This document shows, piece by piece, positions 1-6,831 of a stretch of DNA of 7,444 nt. The notes beneath the pieces were generated by a model that searched no databases, was not told the origin of the DNA, and saw only the letters and a list, made by a program, of their open reading frames with translations. The position numbers were made by a program, and so were the translations under genes. The stretch covers positions 1 through 7,444 of the forward strand of contig JAAYKS010000201.1 of assembly GCA_012522285.1 (NCBI GenBank), in the 5' to 3' direction. The DNA is from Clostridiaceae bacterium (GTDB lineage Bacteria > Bacillota > Clostridia > Saccharofermentanales > UBA5734). Numbering within the stretch: position 1 is the stretch's first letter; every line of letters begins with the position of its first letter.

Positions 1-906
1 CCAACCGCGCCGCCGACCGCCACCCCCGTGCCGACTGCCGCCCCCACGCAACCCGCGGCGGGATCGTTTCCCTACATCCATTACGGCTCCACAAACAAAG
101 ACGCCTACGCATCTGCCAGTGTGACGGCCACGTCGGCAGACGGCAGGTGTTCGGTCAGTCTGGATCAGGCCGCCAACGGGGTGATTCTGGTCCGCATGGA
201 CAACGGAGTCGCGGGCAACAAAGCACTGGTCACAACGCCTACGGGCAGCCAGTTTCAGTACAATATCCAGCCCGGGATCTGGCTGGGACTTCCCTGTAAT
301 GGCGGGTCCGGAAGCTACACCGTCATGTTGCTGGAAAACGTGGGCGGTTCCACCTTTCTGCCCCTGCTCAACGAATCATTCAACGTCAGTCTCTCCAGCT
401 GGCTGCGCCCCTATACGGCCGCCAGCGTCATGATGAATTTTGGGTCGGGCTCGTCCGCGGTGCAGGTTTCCAACTCCATCTGCGCGGGGCTGACCACCGC
501 CGACGCCAAGGTGTCGGCGGTTTACCAGTGGGTCACCTCCAACATATCGTACGATTCCGCACTGGCGGCCCGGATCGGGACAGGCGCGGTCACCACCTAC
601 ACCCCCGACATCGAGGCGATCATGTCCTCCCGGACCGGGATCTGTTTCGACTATGCAGCGATCATGGCGTCGATGCTCCGGTCCCAGGGAATCCCGACCA
701 AGTTGGTGATGGGCTATGTCCCGCAAGGCTACCACGCCTGGAACGAAGTGTTTTTTGAGGGGGTCGGCTGGGTGATCGTCGCCAGTTTCCGGGTCGCCGA
801 GGTCAACGGATCCGCCTTTGTGATGTTCGACACCACGTTCGGCGCCGGCGGGATGAGCATCGACAGCATCAACGCGATCTCCCGTCAGATCCAGCGGGTC
901 TACTAG
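1..906 (+). CDS. Exported transglutaminase-like domain protein, 3' part (5' end outside window)
   Basis: The reading frame is open from the first base, so the gene starts upstream; 301 residues are visible. They begin with a Pro/Thr/Ala-rich linker (about 20 residues), then a beta-rich, Ig-like segment containing YTVMLLENVGG, then a transglutaminase-like (papain-fold) domain. The candidate catalytic triad is Cys in GICFDYA (codon 643-645), His in YHAWNEV (733-735) and Asp in MFDTTF (829-831), in the order expected for the superfamily. The spacing from His to Asp, with GWV before it and FDTTF after, resembles bacterial secreted homologues rather than the shorter eukaryotic-type spacing. Such proteins may act as cysteine proteases, peptidases or crosslinkers; the substrate cannot be told. 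The linker suggests an extracellular or wall-facing location, but the signal peptide or anchor would lie upstream and is not seen. The stop is TAG at 904-906, 88 bases before tldD. Fold call is firm; function is inference. Confidence 0.85.
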   Translation, partial: PTAPPTATPVPTAAPTQPAAGSFPYIHYGSTNKDAYASASVTATSADGRCSVSLDQAANGVILVRMDNGVAGNKALVTTPTGSQFQYNIQPGIWLGLPCNGGSGSYTVMLLENVGGSTFLPLLNESFNVSLSSWLRPYTAASVMMNFGSGSSAVQVSNSICAGLTTADAKVSAVYQWVTSNISYDSALAARIGTGAVTTYTPDIEAIMSSRTGICFDYAAIMASMLRSQGIPTKLVMGYVPQGYHAWNEVFFEGVGWVIVASFRVAEVNGSAFVMFDTTFGAGGMSIDSINAISRQIQRVY

Positions 907-932
907 CAAAGCCGTGTCCGGTACCTGCGATA

Positions 933-960
933 CCGACAAAAACAGATAAAGCGATACAAT
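933..960 (+). promoter_or_regulatory. Candidate promoter for tldD-pmbA
   Basis: TACAAT at 955-960 matches five of six bases of a sigma-70 type -10 box. CCGACA at 933-938 lies 16 bases upstream and matches four of six of a -35 box. Transcription would start near 967, leaving a leader of roughly 28 bases before the ATG at 995. The -10 box overlaps the upstream ATG at 959, which would exclude that ATG as a start. The -35 match is weak, and read-through from the preceding gene is equally possible. Confidence 0.35.
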
Positions 961-976
961 GAACAAGCAATCCAAA

Positions 977-985
977 GAAGGGGGG
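977..985 (+). promoter_or_regulatory. Ribosome binding site that decides the tldD start
   Basis: GAAGGGGGG sits nine bases before the ATG at 995. The alternative in-frame ATG at 959 has only an A-rich, SD-less stretch ahead of it. The site therefore favours the 995 start, giving 465 residues. Confidence 0.7.
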
Positions 986-994
986 ACACACGCT

Positions 995-2392
995 ATGATT
1001 GATCCGAATCTGGCACGCAATGTCCTGAACGAAGCGCTGGCATCCGGCGGCGACTTCGCGGAACTGTTCTGCGAAGACACCCAAGGCACCAGCATCACCA
1101 TGTCCAGAGGAGAAGTGGAAAACGCCTCCTACTCGAGAGTCCGGGGCGTCGGGATCCAGGTCCTGTCCGGACCGCAAAGTTCTTACGCCTACACCGCCGA
1201 CACCTCGGAGGATGCGCTGTTGGCCACCGCGCGCGCCGCGTCGGCCGGCCTCCGGGACGCACGAGCCGCCTCCCCGGTGCACATCCCCGCATTCCGGACC
1301 GTCGATCACGCGCAGCCGGACGCGGTCTATTTTGGCGACACGACCAATGCGCAACGGATCGCTCTGTTGCGTTCGATGCATGCCGCAGCCGCGGGACACA
1401 GCACCGAAATCAAGCAGGTCCAGTGCCGGTATCTCGACAGCGACCAGCGGGTCTGGGTGATCAACAGCGAAGGCCTCTGGGCTTCCACCCGCCGGCCCTA
1501 TACCCGTATTGTGGTGGTCGCGGTCGCCTCGGACGGCACTTCGACCCAGACGGGATTCCGCGGTCCGGGGTTCGGGCGCGGATTCGACGTATACGAGGGG
1601 TTCGACACCGCCGCGCTGGGACGCGAAGCCGCCGAGATGGCGGTGACCATGCTGCACGCCCCCGAATGTCCGGCCGGACTTTTCCCGGTCGTCATCGACG
1701 GCGGTTTTGGCGGGGTCATCTTCCACGAAGCCTGCGGCCATTCTCTGGAAGCGACTTCCGTCTCCAAAGGGAACTCCGAGTTCGCAGGCAAGATGGGACA
1801 GCAGATCGCGGCCCCCTGTGTCAGCGCGTATGACGACGGCACCTGGCCGGACGCCTGGGGCAGTCTGCACGGCATGGACGACGAGGGACATCCCGCTCAG
1901 AACAACCTCCTGATCGAAAACGGCATTCTCAAGGGCTATCTGGTGGACCGTGTCGGCGGACGCCGCATGGAAGCGGCTCCCACCGGCAGCAGCCGCCGGG
2001 AAAGCTATACCTACGCTCCGACCTCCCGCATGACCAGCACCTACATCGCGCCGGGCACCGACGATCCGGACGAGATGATCACCACCATGGGGAACGGGTT
2101 GTATGCCAAAACACTGGGTGGCGGCTCGGTCAATCCGATCACCGGAGAATTCAACTTTGCGGTGGACGAAGGGTATTGGGTCAAAAACGGCAAGATCCAG
2201 ACCCCCGTCCGCGGTGCGACCCTGATCGGCAAAGGCGGACAGGTCCTGATGGACATCGACCGGGTCGGACCGTCCCGATGGATGGCGCAAGGCATCTGCG
2301 GTTCGGTCTCCGGCGGCGTTCCCGTCGATCTGGGTCAGCCGCGCATCCGCGTGAGAAAAATCACCGTCGGCGGAAAGGGGGAGGCACTGTGA
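995..2392 (+). CDS. tldD: TldD family zinc metalloprotease subunit
   Basis: A 465-residue protein of the TldD/PmbA (U62 peptidase) family, close to the roughly 480 residues of E. coli TldD. In characterised systems TldD and TldE form a heterodimeric protease that cleaves unfolded or small peptides inside a closed chamber, for example microcin B17 precursor and the CcdA antitoxin. The zinc motif HEACGH is at residues 244-249 (nucleotides 1724-1741): two His ligands plus Glu245 as the catalytic base. A Cys at residue 435 in GICGSVSGG matches the position of the third ligand in E. coli TldD. Other family blocks are present: DDEGHPAQNNLLIENGILKG, SSRRESYTYAPTSRM and a C-terminal GQPRIRVRKITVGG. 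All key residues are intact, so an active protease is expected. There is no signal peptide, so it should be cytosolic. The start at 995 was chosen over 959 because of the ribosome binding site. It overlaps pmbA by one base. Confidence 0.95.
   Translation: MIDPNLARNVLNEALASGGDFAELFCEDTQGTSITMSRGEVENASYSRVRGVGIQVLSGPQSSYAYTADTSEDALLATARAASAGLRDARAASPVHIPAFRTVDHAQPDAVYFGDTTNAQRIALLRSMHAAAAGHSTEIKQVQCRYLDSDQRVWVINSEGLWASTRRPYTRIVVVAVASDGTSTQTGFRGPGFGRGFDVYEGFDTAALGREAAEMAVTMLHAPECPAGLFPVVIDGGFGGVIFHEACGHSLEATSVSKGNSEFAGKMGQQIAAPCVSAYDDGTWPDAWGSLHGMDDEGHPAQNNLLIENGILKGYLVDRVGGRRMEAAPTGSSRRESYTYAPTSRMTSTYIAPGTDDPDEMITTMGNGLYAKTLGGGSVNPITGEFNFAVDEGYWVKNGKIQTPVRGATLIGKGGQVLMDIDRVGPSRWMAQGICGSVSGGVPVDLGQPRIRVRKITVGGKGEAL
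2377..2384 (+). promoter_or_regulatory. Ribosome binding site of pmbA inside the end of tldD
   Basis: GGGGGAGG lies seven bases before the ATG at 2392, within the last codons of tldD. It fixes the pmbA start at 2392, although the frame stays open much further upstream. Together with the TGATG overlap it points to translational coupling. Confidence 0.75.
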
Positions 2393-3717
2393 TGGACTAC
2401 AAAACATTCCGTGAGCGCCTGTTTGACACCGCCCTGCGCAGCGGATGCACCGGAGCGGAGACCTATCGGCTGGAAGACATCAATTTCTCGGTCGGGGTGC
2501 TGGATCAGAAAATCGACAACTATTCGGTCAGTCGCGCAGTCGGCATTGGCCTGCGGGTGCAGGTGGACGGCCACAACGGTTATGCCTACACGGAAGCCAT
2601 GGACGATCCGGACGGGCTGGTCGCGCACGCGATCGACAATGCGCGCAGCATCGAGACGACAGACGAGCACCCGCTGCAAATCCCGCAGCCGATGCCTCAC
2701 ATCGACCACACGCCGGATCCGCTCTGCGCACTCGGCGAGACCGACAAAATCGAAGCCGCCCTCCGGTTGGAACGGCTCGTACTCGCACACGGCGACCCGG
2801 TGACCAAATCCGCGGAGAATATGCTGCAAACCACGAGACGGACGGTCTCCCTCCACAACACCAACGGACTGGCAGCCGAAGAGACCTCCGACCAGTCGAT
2901 TGTGTTTGCCAACCCGGTCGCAAAACGGGGCGAAGAAGTGCGGGACGCCTACGCGTTCCGTTGCGCTTCCGAGGACCTCGAGGCAGTCGCGGACGAGGCC
3001 GTGCAAAAAGCGGTCGCCAAGCTCGGTGCCACACCGGTGGCTCCCGGGAAGTACCGGGTGCTGTTACAGGCAGAGGCCGCCGGCACCCTGCTCGGTGCGT
3101 TCGTCCCGATGTTTTCGGCCGACAACGCACAGAAGGGGTTGTCCCTGCTCGCAGGCAAGGAGGGCGAAACCATTGCCGCCGCAGGAGTCGACATCCTGGA
3201 TGACCCCTTCCACGCCGTCCAGCCGCGCGCTTTCGATGCCGAAGGCACCCCCTCTCAAACCACCCGGCTGGTGGAAGCCGGCGTACTGCGCTCCATGCTG
3301 CACAACCTGAAAACCGCCAAAAAGGCGGGCGTGGCCACCACGTCAAACGGAGGACGCACCTCTGCCGGTTCGCCGGTGGGCGTCTCCCCCAGCAACCTGT
3401 ATGTGGTCCCAGGCACGGCATCGTTCGATCAGCTCGTCGAAACGCTTGGAAACGGTTTGATCATCACCGAAATGTCTGGTACTCACGCGGGCGTGAACAC
3501 CGTATCGGGCGATTTCTCGCTGCTGTCGGGCGGCTTTCTCGTCGAGAACGGGAAAATCGTCCGGGCCGTGGATCAGATCACCGCCGCGGGCACATTCTTC
3601 AGCCTGATGGCCGGGATCTCCGAGATCGGTTCCGATCTTCGCTTCGGATTCCCGGGCAACATCCGGATCGGCGCTCCGAGCCTGTTGGTGGATTCGTTGA
3701 CCGTCGCCGGTCAATAA
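2392..3717 (+). CDS. pmbA: PmbA/TldE family protein, non-metal partner of TldD
   Basis: A 441-residue TldD/PmbA family protein, about the length of E. coli PmbA/TldE (450). It is the expected heterodimer partner of the upstream TldD and helps build the closed proteolytic chamber. Where TldD has HExxxH, this protein reads LLQAEAAGTLLGAFVP (about residues 225-240), so it has no zinc site of its own, as is typical of TldE. The N-terminal half has the family pattern of a metal-independent sheet domain (SVSRAVGIGLRVQ, GYAYTEAM). The C-terminal half has TSNGGRTSAG and GVNTVSGDFSLLSGGFLVENGKI (about 367-389), both conserved in PmbA. No signal peptide is seen, so it should be cytosolic. The start is set by GGGGGAGG and the TGATG overlap with tldD; the stop is TAA at 3715-3717, followed by a terminator-like repeat. 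The naming is firm; its natural substrates are unknown. Confidence 0.94.
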   Translation: MDYKTFRERLFDTALRSGCTGAETYRLEDINFSVGVLDQKIDNYSVSRAVGIGLRVQVDGHNGYAYTEAMDDPDGLVAHAIDNARSIETTDEHPLQIPQPMPHIDHTPDPLCALGETDKIEAALRLERLVLAHGDPVTKSAENMLQTTRRTVSLHNTNGLAAEETSDQSIVFANPVAKRGEEVRDAYAFRCASEDLEAVADEAVQKAVAKLGATPVAPGKYRVLLQAEAAGTLLGAFVPMFSADNAQKGLSLLAGKEGETIAAAGVDILDDPFHAVQPRAFDAEGTPSQTTRLVEAGVLRSMLHNLKTAKKAGVATTSNGGRTSAGSPVGVSPSNLYVVPGTASFDQLVETLGNGLIITEMSGTHAGVNTVSGDFSLLSGGFLVENGKIVRAVDQITAAGTFFSLMAGISEIGSDLRFGFPGNIRIGAPSLLVDSLTVAGQ

Positions 3718-3747
3718 GTTCCCCGACAAACCCCTGGCGACTAAGAA

Positions 3748-3823
3748 AACACGGGCCGCTTCCTTCATTGACCTGCTCCCTGTCAACTTGACAGGGAGCA
3801 GGTCGCAGGATGCGGCCCGTGTT
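3748..3823. terminator. Nested inverted repeat, likely bidirectional terminator between convergent genes
   Basis: Two inverted repeats are nested. The inner one is a perfect 17-base match (3770-3786 with 3788-3804) around a single base, so the real hairpin is about 15 bp with a small loop. The outer one is a perfect 12-base match, AACACGGGCCGC (3748-3759) with GCGGCCCGTGTT (3812-3823). They are separated by asymmetric internal loops of 10 and 7 bases. Read on the minus strand, downstream of thrC, the outer stem runs into GTTTTCTTAG, a fair U-tract. On the plus strand, after pmbA, the following bases are GTTGTCGTTC, a weaker tract. It lies 30 bases after the pmbA stop and 12 bases beyond the thrC stop. 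Termination for thrC is the better supported direction. Confidence 0.75.
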
Positions 3824-3835
3824 GTCGTTCTGGAC

Positions 3836-5356
3836 TCAGTCTGCGGTGTCTTCCAGGCCCAGGAACCGGAGCACCACGTCGCGCATGTTTTCGCGGTCGA
3901 CCACCTGGTCGTGCAGGACCGGTCTCGCGTCGAGCCCTGCAATCCCCGGCGGCACTTCGAGACCGCTTTCCTCCGAGATCTCCGAGAACAGCTCTTTGGA
4001 AGATTTTTCTTTGCCAGATCCCGGCCCGTATAGCGCGTCCGCAATCGCTTCGGTAAATTTGAACGGACAGGCGGTCGCTACAAACACGGTCTTCGCGGTG
4101 TCGCCGGACCGTTGAAGATAGCGCCCGTAGACATTGAAGCCGACCGCGGTATGGGGGTCGACCAGATGGTCGGTCCGGTCGTAGATCTCGCGGATCGTCC
4201 GGAGCGTGCCGGCGTCGTCACAAAATCCGCCGACCAGGAGTTCCTGGACACGACGCAACTCGACGGGATCCAGCGCATAGCTTCCCTTTCCCGTCAGAGA
4301 AGTCATCCAGCCCGCAACTTTGACCGGATCGCGGTCAGACACCTCGAACAACAGACGCTCGAGGTTGCTGGAAACCAGGATGTCCATCGAGGGGGACAAT
4401 GTTCTATAGAACTCGCGACGGCGGTCGTACACCCCATTGCGGATGAAATCCGACAGGACTTTGTTGCGGTTGGAGGCACAGATCAGTTTGTGAACCGGCA
4501 GCCCCATTTTGGAAGCATACCAGGCGGAGAGGATGTTCCCGAAATTGCCGGTGGGTACGACGATGTTGATCGCTTCGCCCGGTTCGATGTACTCCGCTTT
4601 CAGCATGTCCGCGTATGCGGAGAAGTGATACACGATCTGGGGCACCAGACGCCCCCAGTTGATCGAGTTGGCGGAAGACAGCATCACCCCCGCGGCATCG
4701 AGCTGTGCGGCGAGCGCCTGGTCACCGAAAATTCCTTTGACACCGGTCTGAGTGTCGTCAAAATTTCCGCGCACCCCTGCCACCGTGACGTTGGACCCTT
4801 CCTGGGTCACCATCTGAAGCCGCTGTGTCTCACTGACGCCCTGTTCCGGATAAAACACCGCGACCGCGGTGCCCGGAACGTCCCGGAAGCCCTCGAGCGC
4901 AGCCTTACCGGTGTCGCCTGAAGTCGCGGTGAGGATGCAAATTTTGCGATCGGTTCCGTTTTTTCGCACAGCCGTGGTCAGGAGATGGGGCAGTAGCTGC
5001 AGTGCCATGTCCTTGAACGCCGACGTCGGACCATGCCAGAGTTCCAGCATAAATTCATACGGGTTGTATTTATTGAGTCGCACAAGCGGAGCGGGATCTT
5101 CGCCGAACTTTTCCTCGTCGTAGGCCAGATCCACTGCTTCCTCGAGTTCCGCTTGCGTGTAGTCATCGAGGTACAGGGACAGAATCCTGACGGCCCGGCT
5201 CCGGTAATCGAGATCGCACAGCGCGGTGATCTCCTCCAGATCCAGCTGCGGGATCCTCTCCGGGACGAGCAGTCCCCCGTCCGGGGCGATGCCCTGCAGG
5301 ATGGCCTGGGACGCGGTATAGGAGCCTTCTCCGCCCCGTGTGCTGATGTATTGCAT
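3836..5356 (-). CDS. thrC: Threonine synthase
   Basis: A 506-residue, PLP-dependent enzyme converting O-phospho-L-homoserine to L-threonine and phosphate, the last step of threonine synthesis in the cytosol. The N-terminus MQYISTRGG is typical of long (E. coli/yeast type) threonine synthases. The PLP lysine is Lys115 in GPTSAFKDMA. Further family blocks are ATSGDTGKA (about 144-152), SSANSINWGRLVPQ (about 227-240) and the phosphate-binding loop PTGNFGN (about 268-274). The length suits this long class. The frame also contains an ATG eight codons upstream (5380), but AAAGGAGGA lies five bases before the ATG at 5356, inside that extension, so 5356 is the start. The stop is TGA at 3836-3838. The gene lies 104 bases downstream of the membrane TPR gene on the same strand. 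No homoserine kinase or dehydrogenase gene is in the window. Confidence 0.96.
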   Translation of the reverse strand: MQYISTRGGEGSYTASQAILQGIAPDGGLLVPERIPQLDLEEITALCDLDYRSRAVRILSLYLDDYTQAELEEAVDLAYDEEKFGEDPAPLVRLNKYNPYEFMLELWHGPTSAFKDMALQLLPHLLTTAVRKNGTDRKICILTATSGDTGKAALEGFRDVPGTAVAVFYPEQGVSETQRLQMVTQEGSNVTVAGVRGNFDDTQTGVKGIFGDQALAAQLDAAGVMLSSANSINWGRLVPQIVYHFSAYADMLKAEYIEPGEAINIVVPTGNFGNILSAWYASKMGLPVHKLICASNRNKVLSDFIRNGVYDRRREFYRTLSPSMDILVSSNLERLLFEVSDRDPVKVAGWMTSLTGKGSYALDPVELRRVQELLVGGFCDDAGTLRTIREIYDRTDHLVDPHTAVGFNVYGRYLQRSGDTAKTVFVATACPFKFTEAIADALYGPGSGKEKSSKELFSEISEESGLEVPPGIAGLDARPVLHDQVVDRENMRDVVLRFLGLEDTAD

Positions 5357-5361
5357 GGATG

Positions 5362-5370
5362 TCCTCCTTT
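5362..5370 (-). promoter_or_regulatory. Ribosome binding site of thrC
   Basis: On the minus strand AAAGGAGGA precedes the ATG at 5356 by five bases. It is the strongest Shine-Dalgarno match in the window and rules against the ATG at 5380. Confidence 0.85.
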
Positions 5371-5397
5371 GATATGGCATGTCCGTCTGGCAGGCAA

Positions 5398-5411
5398 CGG
5401 GGAGATCCCCG
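5398..5411 (-). promoter_or_regulatory. Small GC-rich hairpin in the thrC leader
   Basis: CGGGG and CCCCG can pair across a four-base loop, 42 bases before the thrC start codon. On the minus strand it is followed by TTGCCTGCC rather than a U-run, so it is not a clear intrinsic terminator. It could slow read-through from the upstream gene or stabilise the leader. A chance hairpin in GC-rich DNA is also possible. Confidence 0.25.
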
Positions 5412-5418
5412 GCCGCAA

Positions 5419-5447
5419 AGTTTATCCGATCGAGGCGATGCGGGCAA
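5419..5447 (-). promoter_or_regulatory. Candidate promoter for thrC
   Basis: On the minus strand TTGCCC (5447-5442) and TAAACT (5424-5419) are separated by exactly 17 bases. Each matches four of six consensus bases. Transcription would start near 5412, giving a leader of about 55 bases. No threonine-rich leader peptide or T-box-like element fits in that space. It is a weak match, supported mainly by its spacing and by the 104-base gap it occupies. Confidence 0.35.
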
Positions 5448-5460
5448 GTGCGCTGGCATA

Positions 5461-6831
5461 CTAGGGACTGGCCGTCACGATTTCCTGAACCGTCCGGTAG
5501 CAGGCAAGTGCCTGCTCAAACGCCCCCAATTGTTCATAACACAAGCCCAACCGGAAAGCACAATAACCGGTGTAATACCGGGGATTGATCTGGTAGATCG
5601 CTTCAGAGAGCGGCAGACAGGTTTCATAGTCCCGCGCCTGCCAGGGGATTTCGGCCGCCACACGGTGGGATTCGCACAGGTGCCATCCATTCAATTCAAT
5701 CAGGGTATCCCGCGCCGCGAGCATCTCGCCCGCACTTTGGTCGATTCCCGCGACCTGTGCATCCAGAGGGACCGCCGCGAGGGTGTCCGACAAGACACCC
5801 AGCAGCCGATAGGACTCAACCGGCTGGTTCTTGATCCGGTTTTCCGCGTCCTCCAGAAGGGTCGCTGCCAGCGACAGCGTTTCGGTATAGTCCGGAGCGG
5901 TCGAAGGAATCGGGGTGACGGTAGGTGTCGGTCGTGCCGTGCTCGGAGCCGTCGTAGCGGACGGGCGTGTCGTCCCCTCCGTCGTGGGGCTGCCGGTGGG
6001 TTCGGATGTGGGCATGGCCGTCGGAACCGGTCCGATGGGATCTTCTCCAAACCGGTCGCGGTATTCCGACAACAGATCCTCCCAGGAGACGGTTCCGGAA
6101 GAGCCGGTCTGTGCTTCTTCTTCCAGCCGGGTCACCAGCCAGGCAAGTTTTTCCGCCTCGGACGCCGGCTTTGGTTTGTCCGGCCGGATCCATCCCGATA
6201 TCAGGCGCACCGCGCCAAAAACCAAAAACACCACCAGCGCCAGCGCAACCACCGTCAACAGGATGCGGCGCCAGTCGGTCATAAAGGGATATCGCATGGT
6301 CAAAGGTTCGCGGACACGGGGCGGACGGGAACCTTCGTCCCCACCTCTTCCCTCCACCGAAATCCGGTTCGGGCGCAGGCGGATCCGCCGCCGGGTCGAT
6401 GCCCCACGCTGCACCAGCGGTGCGGTGGGACGGATATTGTATTCTTCCTCCGGGATGGCGGGTTCGTCTGGATCGGACGTGCGCTGCTCAATGGCGGCAT
6501 GCGCGGCCTCCCGGTACTCCTCCGCCCTGGCGCGAAATCTTTCGGTAAAGCGATCGGTATCCGCGCGGTCAAAAGCTTCCGCGCCAGCGTGCAGGTTGCC
6601 TGCGGCCATCTGGCAGCATCCATACAGCAAAACCGCCTGTGCAAAAGCGGGATGGTGTGTGGACAGCCGTCGTAACGCGATGATGGCAATGTCCATGCTG
6701 TCGGCGTGGATGTTCTTAACCGCCCGGTTGTACTGGCCAATTGCCAGTTTCATATCCGCCTCGGGGGCAAAATCGCGCACCCGGGTGATATTGCATTCCG
6801 GATAGGACATCGCTTCCTGCAGCCAGTCCAT
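5461..6831 (-). CDS. Uncharacterised single-pass membrane protein with TPR-like repeats
   Basis: A 456-residue protein I cannot assign to a named family. Residues about 30-115 form helical, TPR-like repeats (AIIALRRLSTHHPAFAQAVLLYGCCQMAAGNLHAGAEAF). Then comes an acidic, then Arg-rich stretch (about 118-190, with RRRIRLRPNR). One hydrophobic helix at about 190-211 (LLTVVALALVVFLVFGAV) is followed by a charged helical segment (222-262). A Thr/Pro/Ser-rich linker spans about 266-314. A C-terminal helical region ends in a clear TPR (about 400-452, with YCAFRLGLCYEQLGAFEQALACY). The positive charges before the membrane helix suggest N-terminus inside and C-terminal TPR outside. TPRs usually mediate protein binding, so a scaffold or envelope role is possible; no catalytic motif is seen. 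The start at 6831 overlaps the folC stop (TGATG) and has a purine-rich site upstream; Met8 is a less likely alternative. The stop is TAG at 5461-5463. Confidence 0.8.
   Translation of the reverse strand: MDWLQEAMSYPECNITRVRDFAPEADMKLAIGQYNRAVKNIHADSMDIAIIALRRLSTHHPAFAQAVLLYGCCQMAAGNLHAGAEAFDRADTDRFTERFRARAEEYREAAHAAIEQRTSDPDEPAIPEEEYNIRPTAPLVQRGASTRRRIRLRPNRISVEGRGGDEGSRPPRVREPLTMRYPFMTDWRRILLTVVALALVVFLVFGAVRLISGWIRPDKPKPASEAEKLAWLVTRLEEEAQTGSSGTVSWEDLLSEYRDRFGEDPIGPVPTAMPTSEPTGSPTTEGTTRPSATTAPSTARPTPTVTPIPSTAPDYTETLSLAATLLEDAENRIKNQPVESYRLLGVLSDTLAAVPLDAQVAGIDQSAGEMLAARDTLIELNGWHLCESHRVAAEIPWQARDYETCLPLSEAIYQINPRYYTGYCAFRLGLCYEQLGAFEQALACYRTVQEIVTASP

Noticed and set aside
733..831. The longer than usual gap between the catalytic His and Asp of the transglutaminase-like domain, as a possible broken active site.
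   Set aside because: Secreted bacterial homologues commonly have this arrangement, with a GWI/GWV strand, an inserted hairpin and then a (M/F)DxTF motif. The triad therefore looks intact.
915..938. A weak stem (TGT-CGGTA with TACCG-ACA, one bulged base) after the transglutaminase gene, as a possible terminator.
   Set aside because: The stem is short and bulged and is followed by an A-rich run, not T residues, on the plus strand. It also overlaps the candidate promoter.
869..2407. A 512-codon open frame on the minus strand covering all of tldD, and similar long frames opposite pmbA (2528-3421) and opposite the TPR gene (5359-6675 plus).
   Set aside because: They lie antisense to well-supported genes in GC-rich DNA where stop codons are rare. 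Their translations are Arg/Gly/Pro-rich with no recognisable domain, so they are shadows.
2392..3717. Absence of HExxxH in the second TldD-family protein, as a possible inactivated protease.
   Set aside because: TldE/PmbA subunits normally lack the zinc motif and act as partners of TldD, so this is the expected state.
5357..5460. A threonine-responsive leader peptide or T-box riboswitch upstream of thrC.
   Set aside because: No short Thr-rich frame with a ribosome binding site, no T-box-like sequence and no terminator/antiterminator pair were found in the 104-base gap.
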